Assembly (NCBI RefSeq): GCF_003729955.1
Contig: NZ_RJTX01000004.1
Coordinates: 248,001-312,000, forward strand
Direction of reading: 5' to 3'
Source of the DNA: Chryseobacterium daecheongense
GTDB lineage: Bacteria; Bacteroidota; Bacteroidia; Flavobacteriales; Weeksellaceae
DNA length: 64,000 nt
Positions 34,615-43,870 of the stretch are shown piece after piece (the stretch's first letter is position 1; every line of letters begins with the position of its first letter). Made by a program: the position numbers and the translations under genes. The notes under the pieces were generated by a model, which was given only the letters and a program-made list of their open reading frames with translations, had not been told where the DNA came from and searched no databases.

Positions 34615-35694
34615 ATGAAAAATATAATTATTACTGGCGGAGCAGGTTTTATTGGCTCTCATGTTGTAAGAGAGTTTGTAAAGAACAATCCGGAAACAAC
34701 TATTATTAATCTTGACGCTCTTACGTATGCAGGAAATCTGGAAAACTTAAAGGACATTGAAAATGAACCTAATTATGTTTTCGAAAAAGCAGATATTACA
34801 AAACCTGAGGAATTAAGAAAAATATTTGAAAAATATAATCCGGATGCCGTTGTGCACTTGGCCGCTGAAAGCCATGTAGACAGAAGTATCACTGACCCGA
34901 TGGCATTCATTAATACGAATGTAAACGGAACTGCTAATCTTCTTAATCTTTGTAAAGAATTTTGGATATTAAACCCGGATCACACTCACGGTAGATTCCC
35001 GGATGAAAAAAGAACCAATTTATTTTATCACGTTTCTACGGATGAAGTATATGGAAGTTTAGGAGAAACAGGCTTCTTCCTTGAAACTACTCCTTATGAT
35101 CCACAGTCTCCATATTCAGCCTCCAAAGCAGCGTCTGATCATCTGGTAAGAGCTTATGGAAATACATACGGAATGCCATTTATTGTATCTAATTGTTCCA
35201 ATAACTATGGTCCGAATCATTTCCCTGAAAAGCTGATTCCTCTTTGTATTTCGAATATCATTAACGAAAGACCCCTGCCAATTTATGGTGATGGGAAATA
35301 CACAAGAGACTGGTTATTCGTGATTGATCATGCCAGAGCGATCCACCAAATCTTCAATAAAGCCAAAACAGGAGAAACCTATAATATTGGCGGGTTTAAT
35401 GAATGGCAGAATATTGATCTTGTTAAGGAACTTATTAAGCAGATGGATGCTAAATTAGGAAAACCTGAAGGGTATTCCGAAAAGCTGATTACTTTTGTGA
35501 AAGACAGACCAGGACACGATAAGCGTTACGCTATCGATGCTTCTAAATTAAATGAAGATTTAGGATGGAAACCGTCTGTAACTTTTGAAGAAGGCCTTTC
35601 CAAAACCATTGACTGGTATCTTGAAAATAAGGAATGGCTTGAGCATGTAACAAGCGGTGATTATCAGAAATACTACGAAAAGCAATATAATTAG
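34615..35694 (+). CDS. rfbB: dTDP-glucose 4,6-dehydratase
   Basis: A 359-residue short-chain dehydrogenase/reductase that turns dTDP-glucose into dTDP-4-keto-6-deoxyglucose. Motifs are GGAGFIGSHVVREF (NAD binding, 8-21), the catalytic HVSTDEVYGSLG (with TDE) and the YSASKAASDHLV Tyr-Lys pair. The gene starts three bases after ugd stops. Its product is the branch point for dTDP-rhamnose or, as the neighbours suggest here, dTDP-3-amino-3,6-dideoxyhexoses; no rfbC or rfbD lies in the window. Confidence 0.97.
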   Translation: MKNIIITGGAGFIGSHVVREFVKNNPETTIINLDALTYAGNLENLKDIENEPNYVFEKADITKPEELRKIFEKYNPDAVVHLAAESHVDRSITDPMAFINTNVNGTANLLNLCKEFWILNPDHTHGRFPDEKRTNLFYHVSTDEVYGSLGETGFFLETTPYDPQSPYSASKAASDHLVRAYGNTYGMPFIVSNCSNNYGPNHFPEKLIPLCISNIINERPLPIYGDGKYTRDWLFVIDHARAIHQIFNKAKTGETYNIGGFNEWQNIDLVKELIKQMDAKLGKPEGYSEKLITFVKDRPGHDKRYAIDASKLNEDLGWKPSVTFEEGLSKTIDWYLENKEWLEHVTSGDYQKYYEKQYN

Positions 35695-35706
35695 TAACAC
35701 AACAAG

Positions 35707-36570
35707 ATGAAAGGAATCATATTAGCTGGAGGCTCAGGAACAAGGCTTTATCCGCTTACCATTGCTGTAAGCAAGCAATTAATGCCGGTTTATGATAAGC
35801 CCATGATTTATTACCCTCTTTCCACTTTGCTTTTGGCAGGAATCAAGGATATTTTAATCATCACCACTCCTCATGATCAGGCAGGCTTCATCAAACTTTT
35901 GGGAGATGGCTCACAGATCGGTTGTAATATCGAATATGTGGTACAGCCTAGTCCGGACGGATTAGCACAGGCTTTTATATTGGGAGAGCAATTCATTGGC
36001 AACGATCCGGCTGCTTTAGTATTGGGCGACAATATTTTCTACGGTTCTGAAATGGGAACATTATTGAAAAATAAAACCAATCCCGATGGTGGTGTGGTAT
36101 TCGCTTATCACGTGGCCGATCCGGAAAGATATGGCGTTGTAGAATTTGATGATAACTTTAAGGCCGTTTCCATTGAGGAAAAACCTTTACAGCCTAAATC
36201 GAATTACGCTGTTCCGGGACTTTACTTTTACGATAACGAGATAGTGGAAATTGCCAAAAACATTCAGCCTTCCGCAAGAGGTGAGTTAGAAATTACCGAT
36301 GTGAATAATGTTTATCTTCAAAAAGGAAAACTTGAAGTGGGTGTTTTAGACAGAGGAACTGCTTGGCTGGATACCGGAACGTTCGATTCGCTTCACGATG
36401 CTTCCGAATTTGTAAGTGTGATTGAAAAAAGGCAAGGCTTCAAAATCGGCTGTATTGAAGAGATCGCTTTCAGAAATAAATTCATTAATGAAGAAAAACT
36501 TCTTGAAACAGCAACCAAATATGGCAAAAGCGGATACGGGGAATATCTGAAGCAACTCGTAAAGAAATAA
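35707..36570 (+). CDS. rfbA: Glucose-1-phosphate thymidylyltransferase
   Basis: A 287-residue nucleotidyltransferase that makes dTDP-glucose from dTTP and glucose-1-phosphate, supplying RfbB. The N-terminal signature [14 protein letters not shown] (5-18) with [18 protein letters not shown], the [11 protein letters not shown] metal-binding region and [20 protein letters not shown] are all present. It follows rfbB by 12 bases; a terminator follows it. Confidence 0.97.
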   Translation: MKGIILAGGSGTRLYPLTIAVSKQLMPVYDKPMIYYPLSTLLLAGIKDILIITTPHDQAGFIKLLGDGSQIGCNIEYVVQPSPDGLAQAFILGEQFIGNDPAALVLGDNIFYGSEMGTLLKNKTNPDGGVVFAYHVADPERYGVVEFDDNFKAVSIEEKPLQPKSNYAVPGLYFYDNEIVEIAKNIQPSARGELEITDVNNVYLQKGKLEVGVLDRGTAWLDTGTFDSLHDASEFVSVIEKRQGFKIGCIEEIAFRNKFINEEKLLETATKYGKSGYGEYLKQLVKK

Positions 36571-36593
36571 GCTTACTTATTTAAAATATTGAT

Positions 36594-36625
36594 AAACTAT
36601 TGGCTTTATGGTCAATAGTTTTTTT
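36594..36625 (+). terminator. Terminator after rfbA
   Basis: AAACTATTG (36594-36602) and CAATAGTTT (36613-36621) pair perfectly around ten bases, followed by TTTT (seven T in a row in all). Confidence 0.8.
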
Positions 36626-36721
36626 GTTCATAATAACAAATATCAATATATTAGTTGTTACTTTCGATTTATATCGATGAATAATTCATAAATTGAGAAG
36701 CAATGATCGAATTAATTATTA

Positions 36722-36729
36722 TAAATTTG
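36722..36729 (+). promoter_or_regulatory. Candidate -7 element of the polysaccharide export/assembly operon
   Basis: TAAATTTG matches TAnnTTTG 17 bases before the permease ATG. The nearest TTG upstream is 26 bases away. A short inverted repeat (TCGAT/ATCGA, 36664-36677) lies further upstream. Confidence 0.5.
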
Positions 36730-36746
36730 CATAAAACATAACACTG

Positions 36747-37595
36747 ATGAATGAACCACAACAAAAGTGGACAGAAACTATTGAGGCAAGTCACTCTTTA
36801 TTTGACTTACGATTGAATGAGGTCTGGAGATATAAAGACCTTATTTATATGTTTGTGAAAAGAGATTTTGTTTCAAGTTTCAAGCAAACTGTTCTGGGAC
36901 CGATCTGGTTTTTTATCAATCCCATTTTAACAACTATTGTTTACCTGGTTGTTTTTGGAAAGATTGCTAATCTGCCTACGGACGGGGCTCCTAAACTCTT
37001 ATTTTACCTGGCCGGAGTAACGCTTTGGAATTACTTCGCTAGCTCCTTAACGGGGACATCTTATACTTTTGCCGGAAATGCCAATATCTTCGGAAAAGTA
37101 TATTTCCCAAGACTTGTTACCCCAATTTCCGTTGTCATTTCCAATCTTATGCGTTTTGCGGTCCAATTATTATTATTTATTATCGGATGGGCCTTTTATC
37201 TTGCTAAAGGAGAAGTTCATCCTAACTGGTGGATCCTGGCAACACCGTTCCTTATTATTCTGATGGCATTGTTCGCATTGGGGGTAGGAATGATTTTTTC
37301 AGCACTTACGACAAAATATAAAGACCTTAACATGTTATTAGGCTTTGGAGTAAGTTTATATATGTACGCTACTCCGGTTATTTATCCGGTATCTTCACTT
37401 CCGGGTCCTTTCAAAAAGATTGCTATGTACAACCCTTTGACCGGTATTTTCGAGTGTTTCAAGTACGCATGGATGGGTGTTGGAGAGTTTTCCCCATTAA
37501 TGCTGGGAATCAGTTCAATTATTATTTTAATCCTTCTGGCGATAGGAATTGTTATTTTCAACAAGGTTGAAAAAACTTTCATGGACACGGTATAA
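36747..37595 (+). CDS. ABC-2 type polysaccharide exporter permease (Wzm/TagG-like)
   Basis: A 282-residue inner-membrane permease with six predicted helices (for example TVLGPIWFFINPILTTIVYLVVFG split near 45-70, LATPFLIILMALFALGVGMIFSA near 170-192, and IIILILLAIGIVIF near the end). The N-terminal amphipathic region with LIYMFVKRDFVSSFKQTVLGPIW is typical of O-antigen and teichoic acid exporters. It moves a lipid-linked polysaccharide across the inner membrane together with the ATPase encoded 25 bases downstream. It opens the long operon of glycan genes. Confidence 0.93.
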   Translation: MNEPQQKWTETIEASHSLFDLRLNEVWRYKDLIYMFVKRDFVSSFKQTVLGPIWFFINPILTTIVYLVVFGKIANLPTDGAPKLLFYLAGVTLWNYFASSLTGTSYTFAGNANIFGKVYFPRLVTPISVVISNLMRFAVQLLLFIIGWAFYLAKGEVHPNWWILATPFLIILMALFALGVGMIFSALTTKYKDLNMLLGFGVSLYMYATPVIYPVSSLPGPFKKIAMYNPLTGIFECFKYAWMGVGEFSPLMLGISSIIILILLAIGIVIFNKVEKTFMDTV

Positions 37596-37620
37596 GTCAT
37601 TAATTCAAAAATTAGAAAAC

Positions 37621-38880
37621 ATGCTGGCTTTAAAAGCAGAAAATATATCAAAGCAATACCGTTTAGGAGAAGTGGGAACAGGAACACTTTCTCATGACCT
37701 AAACAGGTTTTGGCATAAAGTAAGAGGAAAAGAAGATCCTTATCTGAAAATTGGTGAAGCCAATGACAGGACAACCAAAGGAGATTCCGAATATGTATGG
37801 TCTCTTCGTGACATCAATTTTGAAATACAACAAGGAGATGCCGTAGGGATTATTGGAAGAAACGGAGCTGGAAAATCTACGCTATTGAAACTACTGAGTA
37901 AGGTGACCAAACCTACTACCGGAAAAATATATACGCAAGGACGAATTGCTTCTTTATTGGAAGTAGGAACAGGCTTTCACCCTGAAATGACAGGGCGTGA
38001 AAATGTATTCCTTAATGGAGCTATCCTCGGAATGACACGAAAAGAAATCAAGAGGAAATTTGATGAAATCGTTGATTTTTCAGGAGTTGAAAGATATATT
38101 GACACCCCTGTAAAACGATACTCATCAGGAATGTATGTACGTCTTGCTTTCGCTGTTGCAGCTCATTTAGAATCTGAAATCCTGATCGTAGATGAAGTTT
38201 TAGCCGTGGGAGATGCGGAATTCCAAAAGAAATGCCTGGGAAAAATGGGAGATGTGACAAGAGGGGAAGGAAGGACTATTCTCTTTGTGAGTCATAATAT
38301 GACCGCTGTAAAAGAACTTTGCAATAAAGGCATTCTTTTACATCAGGGTTCACTTGCCTATGAAGGAAGTATAATGAATACTATTATCGAATACCAGAAG
38401 AGCAATACAGCAGCAACTCACTATATTGACAATGGAAATCCAGAGAACTCTTTAGGAAATGAAAACATCAGAATCAAAGAATTCACGGTTTCTCCAATAA
38501 AGGGAGGTATCATTGATATTGAGTCTGGAATAAGAATAAAACTGGTTTTCCAGAATAATCTCACAAATATCAATTTAGACACGACCTTTGAGCTTAGGAA
38601 CTATGAGGAACTTATCATTTTCCATGTTGGAAAACTTATTACGGAAAATCAGGATTCCAAAGTTGGAATTTATACTGTTGAATTTGATATCCCACCAGGG
38701 TTTTTAAATGCTGGAAATTATTATTTTAAATTAATTTTTGGGAAAAACCAAACAGAGGTCCTATTTGCTATAGATAATTTTGTTGGATTTGAAGTTGAAA
38801 ATGTAAAAGTCGGAAGTAAACTGCATGTTTACCCAGGAGTTACAAGACCTAATTTTGACTATAACGTACAAACGCCATGA
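37621..38880 (+). CDS. ABC exporter ATPase with C-terminal glycan-recognition domain (Wzt-like)
   Basis: A 419-residue ATPase. I chose ATG 37621 (MLALKAENISKQYRLGE), the normal ABC opening; an ATG at 37549 would overlap the permease. Walker A is GIIGRNGAGKST (about 77-88), the signature RYSSGMYVRLAFAVA, Walker B ILIVDEVLAVGD, and the H-loop FVSHNMT. Residues from about 250 to 419 form an extra beta domain (RIKEFTVSPIKGG..., ending VYPGVTRPNFDYNVQTP) like the Wzt_C domain, which in some O-antigen exporters binds the capped chain end. This points to ABC-dependent export with terminal modification. The next gene overlaps it by four bases. Confidence 0.93.
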   Translation: MLALKAENISKQYRLGEVGTGTLSHDLNRFWHKVRGKEDPYLKIGEANDRTTKGDSEYVWSLRDINFEIQQGDAVGIIGRNGAGKSTLLKLLSKVTKPTTGKIYTQGRIASLLEVGTGFHPEMTGRENVFLNGAILGMTRKEIKRKFDEIVDFSGVERYIDTPVKRYSSGMYVRLAFAVAAHLESEILIVDEVLAVGDAEFQKKCLGKMGDVTRGEGRTILFVSHNMTAVKELCNKGILLHQGSLAYEGSIMNTIIEYQKSNTAATHYIDNGNPENSLGNENIRIKEFTVSPIKGGIIDIESGIRIKLVFQNNLTNINLDTTFELRNYEELIIFHVGKLITENQDSKVGIYTVEFDIPPGFLNAGNYYFKLIFGKNQTEVLFAIDNFVGFEVENVKVGSKLHVYPGVTRPNFDYNVQTP

Positions 38881-39278
38881 TACCTAAAATAATAGAGCTT
38901 CCTAAAATATATGATAAAAGAGGCAATCTTTCCTTTTTTCAGCACCCTTCCAATTTACCTTTTGAAATTAAAAGAACATATTGGATTTATGATGTTCCCG
39001 GGGGTGAAACCAGAGGCAGTCATGCTTTTAGAGAACAACAGGAATTTATCATTGCTCTCTCAGGAAGCTTTGATGTAACGATACATGACGGAAAAGAAGA
39101 AAAAACATTTTCACTTAACAGATCATATTACGGATTATATATTCCTAAAATGTATTGGAGGAAATTAGAAAACTTTTCTACCAATTCATTGGCATTAATT
39201 GTTTCTAATCAGTCTTACGACGAGAAAGATTATATTAGAGATTTTGAAGAATTTAAAAAGCTGATCAATGAAAAATAA
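38877..39278 (+). CDS. FdtA/QdtA-family sugar 3,4-ketoisomerase-like cupin (first copy, altered active site)
   Basis: A 133-residue cupin of the WxcM/FdtA/QdtA type. These enzymes move the keto group of dTDP-4-keto-6-deoxyglucose from C4 to C3. The core is RGNLSFFQ, then GGETRGSHAFREQQEF and NRSYYGLYIPKMYW. Members normally carry an HxH pair in the RGxHxH motif; here it is His49 and Phe51, so the second histidine is lost. The neighbour encoded by the next gene keeps both. It may be an inactive or altered subunit, or have a different specificity. It overlaps the ATPase gene by four bases and the next copy by 11. Confidence 0.85.
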   Translation: MIPKIIELPKIYDKRGNLSFFQHPSNLPFEIKRTYWIYDVPGGETRGSHAFREQQEFIIALSGSFDVTIHDGKEEKTFSLNRSYYGLYIPKMYWRKLENFSTNSLALIVSNQSYDEKDYIRDFEEFKKLINEK

Positions 39279-39690
39279 ATTATCTGTATTTGATTGTAGT
39301 GTAATAGATTTAGGAAAAATCAGTTTTGATGAGGGTAATCTTACTGTCATTGAAAATAATTCTAATTTTCCTTTTAATGTAAAAAGGGTATTTTACCTCT
39401 ATGATATTGCAGGTGGAGAAAGCAGAGGCGCCCATTCGCATAGAGAATGTCATCAATTTTTGATTGCAGCTAGTGGAAGTTTTGAGATTTCTTTGGATGA
39501 TGGAAAGTTCAAACGACAAGTTTTTCTTAATCGTCCGGACATCGGGCTGCACATTCCTCCAGGAATTTGGGCTTCAGAAGCTAATTTTTCTTCAGGGGCA
39601 ATATGCTTAGTATTAGCATCGCATAATTACAATGAGGAAGATTATATAAGAAATTATGAAACTTATTTAAAAATTCAAAATGAAATATAA
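39268..39690 (+). CDS. FdtA/QdtA-family dTDP-sugar 3,4-ketoisomerase (second copy)
   Basis: A 140-residue cupin paralogous to the preceding gene. It has [16 protein letters not shown] with the intact HxH pair (His56, His58), [12 protein letters not shown] and [13 protein letters not shown]. The expected reaction is 3,4-isomerisation of dTDP-4-keto-6-deoxyglucose to the 3-keto sugar. Whether the product is in the galacto (FdtA) or gluco (QdtA) form cannot be decided here. It overlaps its neighbours by 11 bases at each end, so translation is probably coupled. Confidence 0.88.
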   Translation: MKNKLSVFDCSVIDLGKISFDEGNLTVIENNSNFPFNVKRVFYLYDIAGGESRGAHSHRECHQFLIAASGSFEISLDDGKFKRQVFLNRPDIGLHIPPGIWASEANFSSGAICLVLASHNYNEEDYIRNYETYLKIQNEI

Positions 39691-40231
39691 AATTCACGAC
39701 TTAGCTGACGTTCAAACTGAAAACATTGGTGAAGATACCATGATCTGGCAATTTTGTGTGATTTTAAAAAATGCAAAAATTGGGAGAAATTGTAATATCA
39801 ACTGTAATGTTTTTATTGAAAATGATGTCGTGATAGGCAATAACGTAACAGTAAAGCCTGGTGTCCAAATTTGGGATGGTGTTACATTAGAAGACAATGT
39901 ATTTGTTGGACCAAATGTAACATTTACCAATGATTTGATCCCCCGCTCAAAAAAATATCCTACAGAATTTAGCAAAACGTTGGTGAAAAAAGGGGCCTCG
40001 ATTGGTGCAAACTCTACCATTATTGCGGGAAATATAATTGGAGAGGACGCACTAATCGGAGCCGGAAGTGTTATAACAAAAGATATTCCGGCCAATACTG
40101 TTTGGTTTGGAAATCCTGCTAAACACAGCGGTTACATTACAAAAGAAGGTATAATTTTAAATCTCATGTTGAAAGATAAAGAAGGAAATTCTTATCATTT
40201 CGTTAACGATAAATTGGTTTTGAAAAAATGA
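39680..40231 (+). CDS. Left-handed beta-helix N-acetyltransferase (FdtC/QdtC/WlbB-like)
   Basis: A 183-residue hexapeptide-repeat acetyltransferase. Repeats such as [35 protein letters not shown] and the loop [13 protein letters not shown] match enzymes that N-acetylate 3-amino-3,6-dideoxy dTDP-sugars. The C-terminal [12 protein letters not shown] is the usual acyl-CoA-binding end. Placed beside a 3,4-ketoisomerase and a DegT aminotransferase, it most likely makes the final dTDP-3-acetamido-3,6-dideoxyhexose. Sugar identity is inferred from context. Confidence 0.88.
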   Translation: MKYKIHDLADVQTENIGEDTMIWQFCVILKNAKIGRNCNINCNVFIENDVVIGNNVTVKPGVQIWDGVTLEDNVFVGPNVTFTNDLIPRSKKYPTEFSKTLVKKGASIGANSTIIAGNIIGEDALIGAGSVITKDIPANTVWFGNPAKHSGYITKEGIILNLMLKDKEGNSYHFVNDKLVLKK

Positions 40232-41286
40232 TAAAACCTTTAACTTCTTTGAGATTCTTTTTCGCTTTTTGTGTTTTTTTAAGCCATTTGGCTTATTTAA
40301 AAACAGATAAAAGATATGAGGAGATATTCAATAATATTTTCTCAGAAGGTTTTTTAGGAGTTAGTTTCTTTTTCATATTAAGCGGCTTCATACTTTCTTT
40401 AAATTATAGAGAAAAATTTAAAAACAAAAGCATCACTTTAAAGAAGTTTTATCTTGCAAGATTCGCAAGGATTTATCCATTATATTTTCTCACAATATTA
40501 GCTGCTATACCCGGATTATACAGTACTTTTGAAATTTTATTATATAATATTTTATTAGTTCAGAGTTATTTTCCAGATCAAAAATATTTTTTCTCATATA
40601 ATGCCCCTTCCTGGAGTATTTCGGATGAGATATTCTTTTACGCACTTTTCCCCATTTTGATTTCAATTAGCTATAGGTTCAAAATGATTTTTAAGATTCT
40701 ACTGGCAATATCTTTTGTTTCTTTGGTGATTATATTGAATAATCTATTACCGGAACAGAAAACTCATTATTGGCTATACATATCGCCATTTACCCGAATT
40801 TTCGACTTTATTTTGGGAATTTTATTATTTGATGTTTCCCTTTATCTAAAAAAAATAAGCTTAAATTTCAATCGAAGCGCATATACTTTTTTAGAAATCG
40901 GGGCACTGGGAATTTTGGTTTTATTCTTTACATTCAAGAATTATTTTCCAATCAGCTACAGATATTCTATTTATTATTGGCTACCAATGTGTCTGATCAT
41001 TTTAATGGCTGGCAATTCTCTTTTTTTAGAGAAAAAAGAAACGTTTATATCGAAATTTCTTTCAGGGAAATGGCTTGTATATTTAGGCGAAATAAGTTTC
41101 GGATTTTATCTGATTCATTATTTAGTAATAACATATACTCTTAAATACAATGGTTTTAAAGGGATCCATTTAGAAGGAATGACATTAGCTACTGTAATGT
41201 TCATTATCACACTCATTACTAGTATCTTTGCTTTTGAGACTATAGAAAAACCGTTTAATAAAAAAATAAAAAATTTATTCTCATGA
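40228..41286 (+). CDS. Acyltransferase 3 family membrane protein (O-acyl transfer)
   Basis: A 352-residue integral membrane acyltransferase with about ten helices. The start is [17 protein letters not shown], then [20 protein letters not shown] with the conserved serine-glycine region, [13 protein letters not shown], and [15 protein letters not shown]. This family moves acyl groups (often acetyl) to extracytoplasmic glycans. It sits inside the dTDP-sugar gene set and overlaps both neighbours by four bases. It probably O-acetylates the exported polysaccharide or its sugar. Confidence 0.9.
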   Translation: MIKPLTSLRFFFAFCVFLSHLAYLKTDKRYEEIFNNIFSEGFLGVSFFFILSGFILSLNYREKFKNKSITLKKFYLARFARIYPLYFLTILAAIPGLYSTFEILLYNILLVQSYFPDQKYFFSYNAPSWSISDEIFFYALFPILISISYRFKMIFKILLAISFVSLVIILNNLLPEQKTHYWLYISPFTRIFDFILGILLFDVSLYLKKISLNFNRSAYTFLEIGALGILVLFFTFKNYFPISYRYSIYYWLPMCLIILMAGNSLFLEKKETFISKFLSGKWLVYLGEISFGFYLIHYLVITYTLKYNGFKGIHLEGMTLATVMFIITLITSIFAFETIEKPFNKKIKNLFS

Positions 41287-42383
41287 TTAAGTTCCTTGAC
41301 TTACAAAAAATCAACCTACAATATCAGGATGAGATCGAAGCTAAGTTAATACAAGTATTCAGGTCCGGATGGTATCTAATGGGGAGCGAACTCGCAATGT
41401 TCGAGAAAAATCTTGCTCAATATATTGGTACCGAATATTCTATAGGAGTTGCCAATGGTCTAGATGCTCTGCGTTTGATCCTTCGGGCTTATATCGAAAT
41501 GGGATTAATGAATCCAGGTGACGAAATAATAGTTCCCTCCAACACATACATTGCATCTATTCTTGCTATTTCAGATAATGGTCTAATTCCGGTTTTAGTG
41601 GAACCAGACATTAACAACTATAATATTGATGTTTTTAAAATTGAAGAAAAAATCACTTCTAAAACAAAAGGAATTTTAATTGTCCATCTTTATGGAAGGG
41701 TAGTTTTTTCGGCCGAATTAGAACAATTAGCCAAGAAGCATGACTTGAAGATCATTGAAGACAATGCTCAGGCAATTGGAGCTGAATGGAACAGCAAAAA
41801 AACAGGAAGTTTAGGTGATGCATCAGGCTTCAGCTTTTATCCTGGCAAAAATTTAGGAGCTTTGGGGGATGCAGGAGCGATAACAACAAATGATGAAAAT
41901 TTAGCAAAAACAATCAGAGCGCTAGCAAATTATGGGTCTAATCAAAAGTATGTCAATATTTACAAAGGATTAAACTCAAGATTAGATGAGATCCAGGCAG
42001 GTGTTTTAGACATTAAATTAAAGTATATCAATCATGAAAATGATATCAGAAGAACTATTGCCAAACATTTTATCAGTAATATTTCAAATACTAAAATAAT
42101 TTTGCCGGAAAACCCGGAAAACGAAAAAGAACATGTATGGCATCTTTTTGTCATTCGAACGGAAAATAGAGATTCACTTCAATCATATCTTAGTGAAAAT
42201 GGTGTTCAAACACTTATTCACTATCCTATTCCACCTCATCAACAACAAGCCTATAAAGATTGGAATAGCTTATCCTTTCCTATTAGTGAAAAAATTCACA
42301 ATGAAGTTCTAAGCCTGCCAATGTCTCCTGTAATGAGTGAAGAAGAAATTGCTAAAATTATACAACTCATAAACAATTTTTAA
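41283..42383 (+). CDS. DegT/DnrJ/EryC1/StrS-family sugar aminotransferase (FdtB/QdtB-like)
   Basis: A 366-residue PLP-dependent aminotransferase. It has the opening [33 protein letters not shown], the aspartate of [11 protein letters not shown] that holds the pyridine ring, and the PLP lysine in [13 protein letters not shown] at about 193-205. FdtB/QdtB enzymes use glutamate to aminate C3 of the 3-keto dTDP-sugar made by FdtA/QdtA. The next gene's ATG overlaps its stop by one base. The set of ketoisomerase, aminotransferase and acetyltransferase is the reason for the FdtB/QdtB call. Confidence 0.92.
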   Translation: MIKFLDLQKINLQYQDEIEAKLIQVFRSGWYLMGSELAMFEKNLAQYIGTEYSIGVANGLDALRLILRAYIEMGLMNPGDEIIVPSNTYIASILAISDNGLIPVLVEPDINNYNIDVFKIEEKITSKTKGILIVHLYGRVVFSAELEQLAKKHDLKIIEDNAQAIGAEWNSKKTGSLGDASGFSFYPGKNLGALGDAGAITTNDENLAKTIRALANYGSNQKYVNIYKGLNSRLDEIQAGVLDIKLKYINHENDIRRTIAKHFISNISNTKIILPENPENEKEHVWHLFVIRTENRDSLQSYLSENGVQTLIHYPIPPHQQQAYKDWNSLSFPISEKIHNEVLSLPMSPVMSEEEIAKIIQLINNF

Positions 42384-43279
42384 TGGAAAGCCCACTTGTA
42401 AGTTTTATTGTTGTTTCGTATAACCACTCAGAATTTATTACTGAGTGTTTAGACAGTATAAAAAATCAGACTTATAAAAATTGGGAACTTATTATTGCTG
42501 ATGATGCTTCCACAGATAATTCTATGGAGGTGGCTAAAAAATGGCTAAAAGAAAACAATATTTTAGCTAAAACTAATTTCCATTCTGAAAATAAAGGCTT
42601 TGCCACAACATTGAATGAATGTATCACTTTGACTGAAGGAAAATATCTAAGCATCATAGCAGCTGATGATTATTTTCACCCCGATTTTCTAAGCAAATGC
42701 GTACATTCTCTTGAGTCTAAAAATGATAATTTTGGAATGGTTTTCTCCAGTTCTTTTATATTAACCGAAGAAAAGAAGCTAATTAATTATCATCAAAATT
42801 TTGACTTTTACGAAAATGAAAATCACTTCAGAACTATATTGAAAAAAATGAATTATATTCCCGCCCTGAGTACTTTAGTAAAGAGAAGTGTATTATTGGA
42901 AACAGGGCCTTATGATAAAAATATTCTTATCGAAGATTATGACAGATGGTTGAGAATCAATGAAAATTATTTTATCGATTTTATTCCGAAAAATCTTGCA
43001 TATCATAGGAAACATGAGGGAAATATTTCAAAAATAAAAGAAAGAATAGTTTTTGTAGAAGAAATCTTGTTAAGATTAAAATATGATACATCTCTAGAGA
43101 ATAAATCAAAAATAAACAACGATATAAGAAAGATTTATCTCACCTCAACGGAGAAAGAAGAAATAAAAAAGGTATCTAAAAAATATTCCCAATATAAAGG
43201 AAGAGAACCTTGGTTAAATTGTTGTTTGAAATATGGCTTGCCAATTAAATTGTATCACCTTAAATATAAATTTTTCTAA
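42383..43279 (+). CDS. Glycosyltransferase family 2
   Basis: A 298-residue GT-A glycosyltransferase with the GT2 start PLVSFIVVSYNHSEFITECLDS, DDASTDNSMEVAKKW and the metal-binding DDYFHPDF (about 93-100). A C-terminal region of about 80 residues is basic and variable. It presumably adds one sugar to the lipid-linked glycan at the inner face of the membrane. Donor and acceptor are unknown. It overlaps both neighbours by one base. Confidence 0.92.
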   Translation: MESPLVSFIVVSYNHSEFITECLDSIKNQTYKNWELIIADDASTDNSMEVAKKWLKENNILAKTNFHSENKGFATTLNECITLTEGKYLSIIAADDYFHPDFLSKCVHSLESKNDNFGMVFSSSFILTEEKKLINYHQNFDFYENENHFRTILKKMNYIPALSTLVKRSVLLETGPYDKNILIEDYDRWLRINENYFIDFIPKNLAYHRKHEGNISKIKERIVFVEEILLRLKYDTSLENKSKINNDIRKIYLTSTEKEEIKKVSKKYSQYKGREPWLNCCLKYGLPIKLYHLKYKFF

Positions 43280-43869
43280 TGCTAAATAAATTAAAAAAAT
43301 ATATTTCAGAAAAAATAATTTCTTTGGTCGACAGAAATGAAAGTAAAAAGCAATTGAAAAAGTGGCAGGAATTTTTATCAAATCCTAACATTAATATTCA
43401 TCCTACTTTTGTTCCTCAGAATACTCAGGTCTTCAAAGGAGATAACAAAAAAATTGGAAATATCAGAATCGATGAACATGTCCTTTTGAGAGAACATTGT
43501 AATATTTTAGTTTATCCAGATGCAGAACTCATTATTGGAAAAGGTGTTTTTTTTAATAACTGCTGTTCTGTAAACTGTCTGGAAAGAATTGAAATTGGAG
43601 ATGACACTATATTCGGGGAAGGAGTAAAGCTTTATGATCACAACCATCTTATTGAAAAAAGTTCTGTAATTCATGTAGAAAAAGAAAAATATACAAAAGA
43701 TATTATAAAAATTGGGGAAAATTGTTGGATAGGAAGTAATGTAGTGATTTTAAAAGGAGTAACGATTGGGGATAACTCCGTAATAGGAGCAGGTTGTATT
43801 ATTCATAAATCTGTCCCTCCGAATACTATTGTAAAACACAATCAAAATTTAATTTATGAATCCCTCTAA
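43279..43869 (+). CDS. Hexapeptide-repeat acyltransferase (WbbJ-like)
   Basis: A 196-residue left-handed beta-helix acyltransferase. The family region includes GKGVFFNNCCSVNCLERIEIGDDT, YDHNHLIE with the catalytic-type His, and IGENCWIGSNVVILKGVTIG. It likely acetylates a sugar of the polysaccharide in the cytoplasm. The N-terminal 45 residues are Lys-rich and not assigned. It lies between two glycosyltransferase genes. Confidence 0.87.
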   Translation: MLNKLKKYISEKIISLVDRNESKKQLKKWQEFLSNPNINIHPTFVPQNTQVFKGDNKKIGNIRIDEHVLLREHCNILVYPDAELIIGKGVFFNNCCSVNCLERIEIGDDTIFGEGVKLYDHNHLIEKSSVIHVEKEKYTKDIIKIGENCWIGSNVVILKGVTIGDNSVIGAGCIIHKSVPPNTIVKHNQNLIYESL

Positions 43870-43870
43870 A

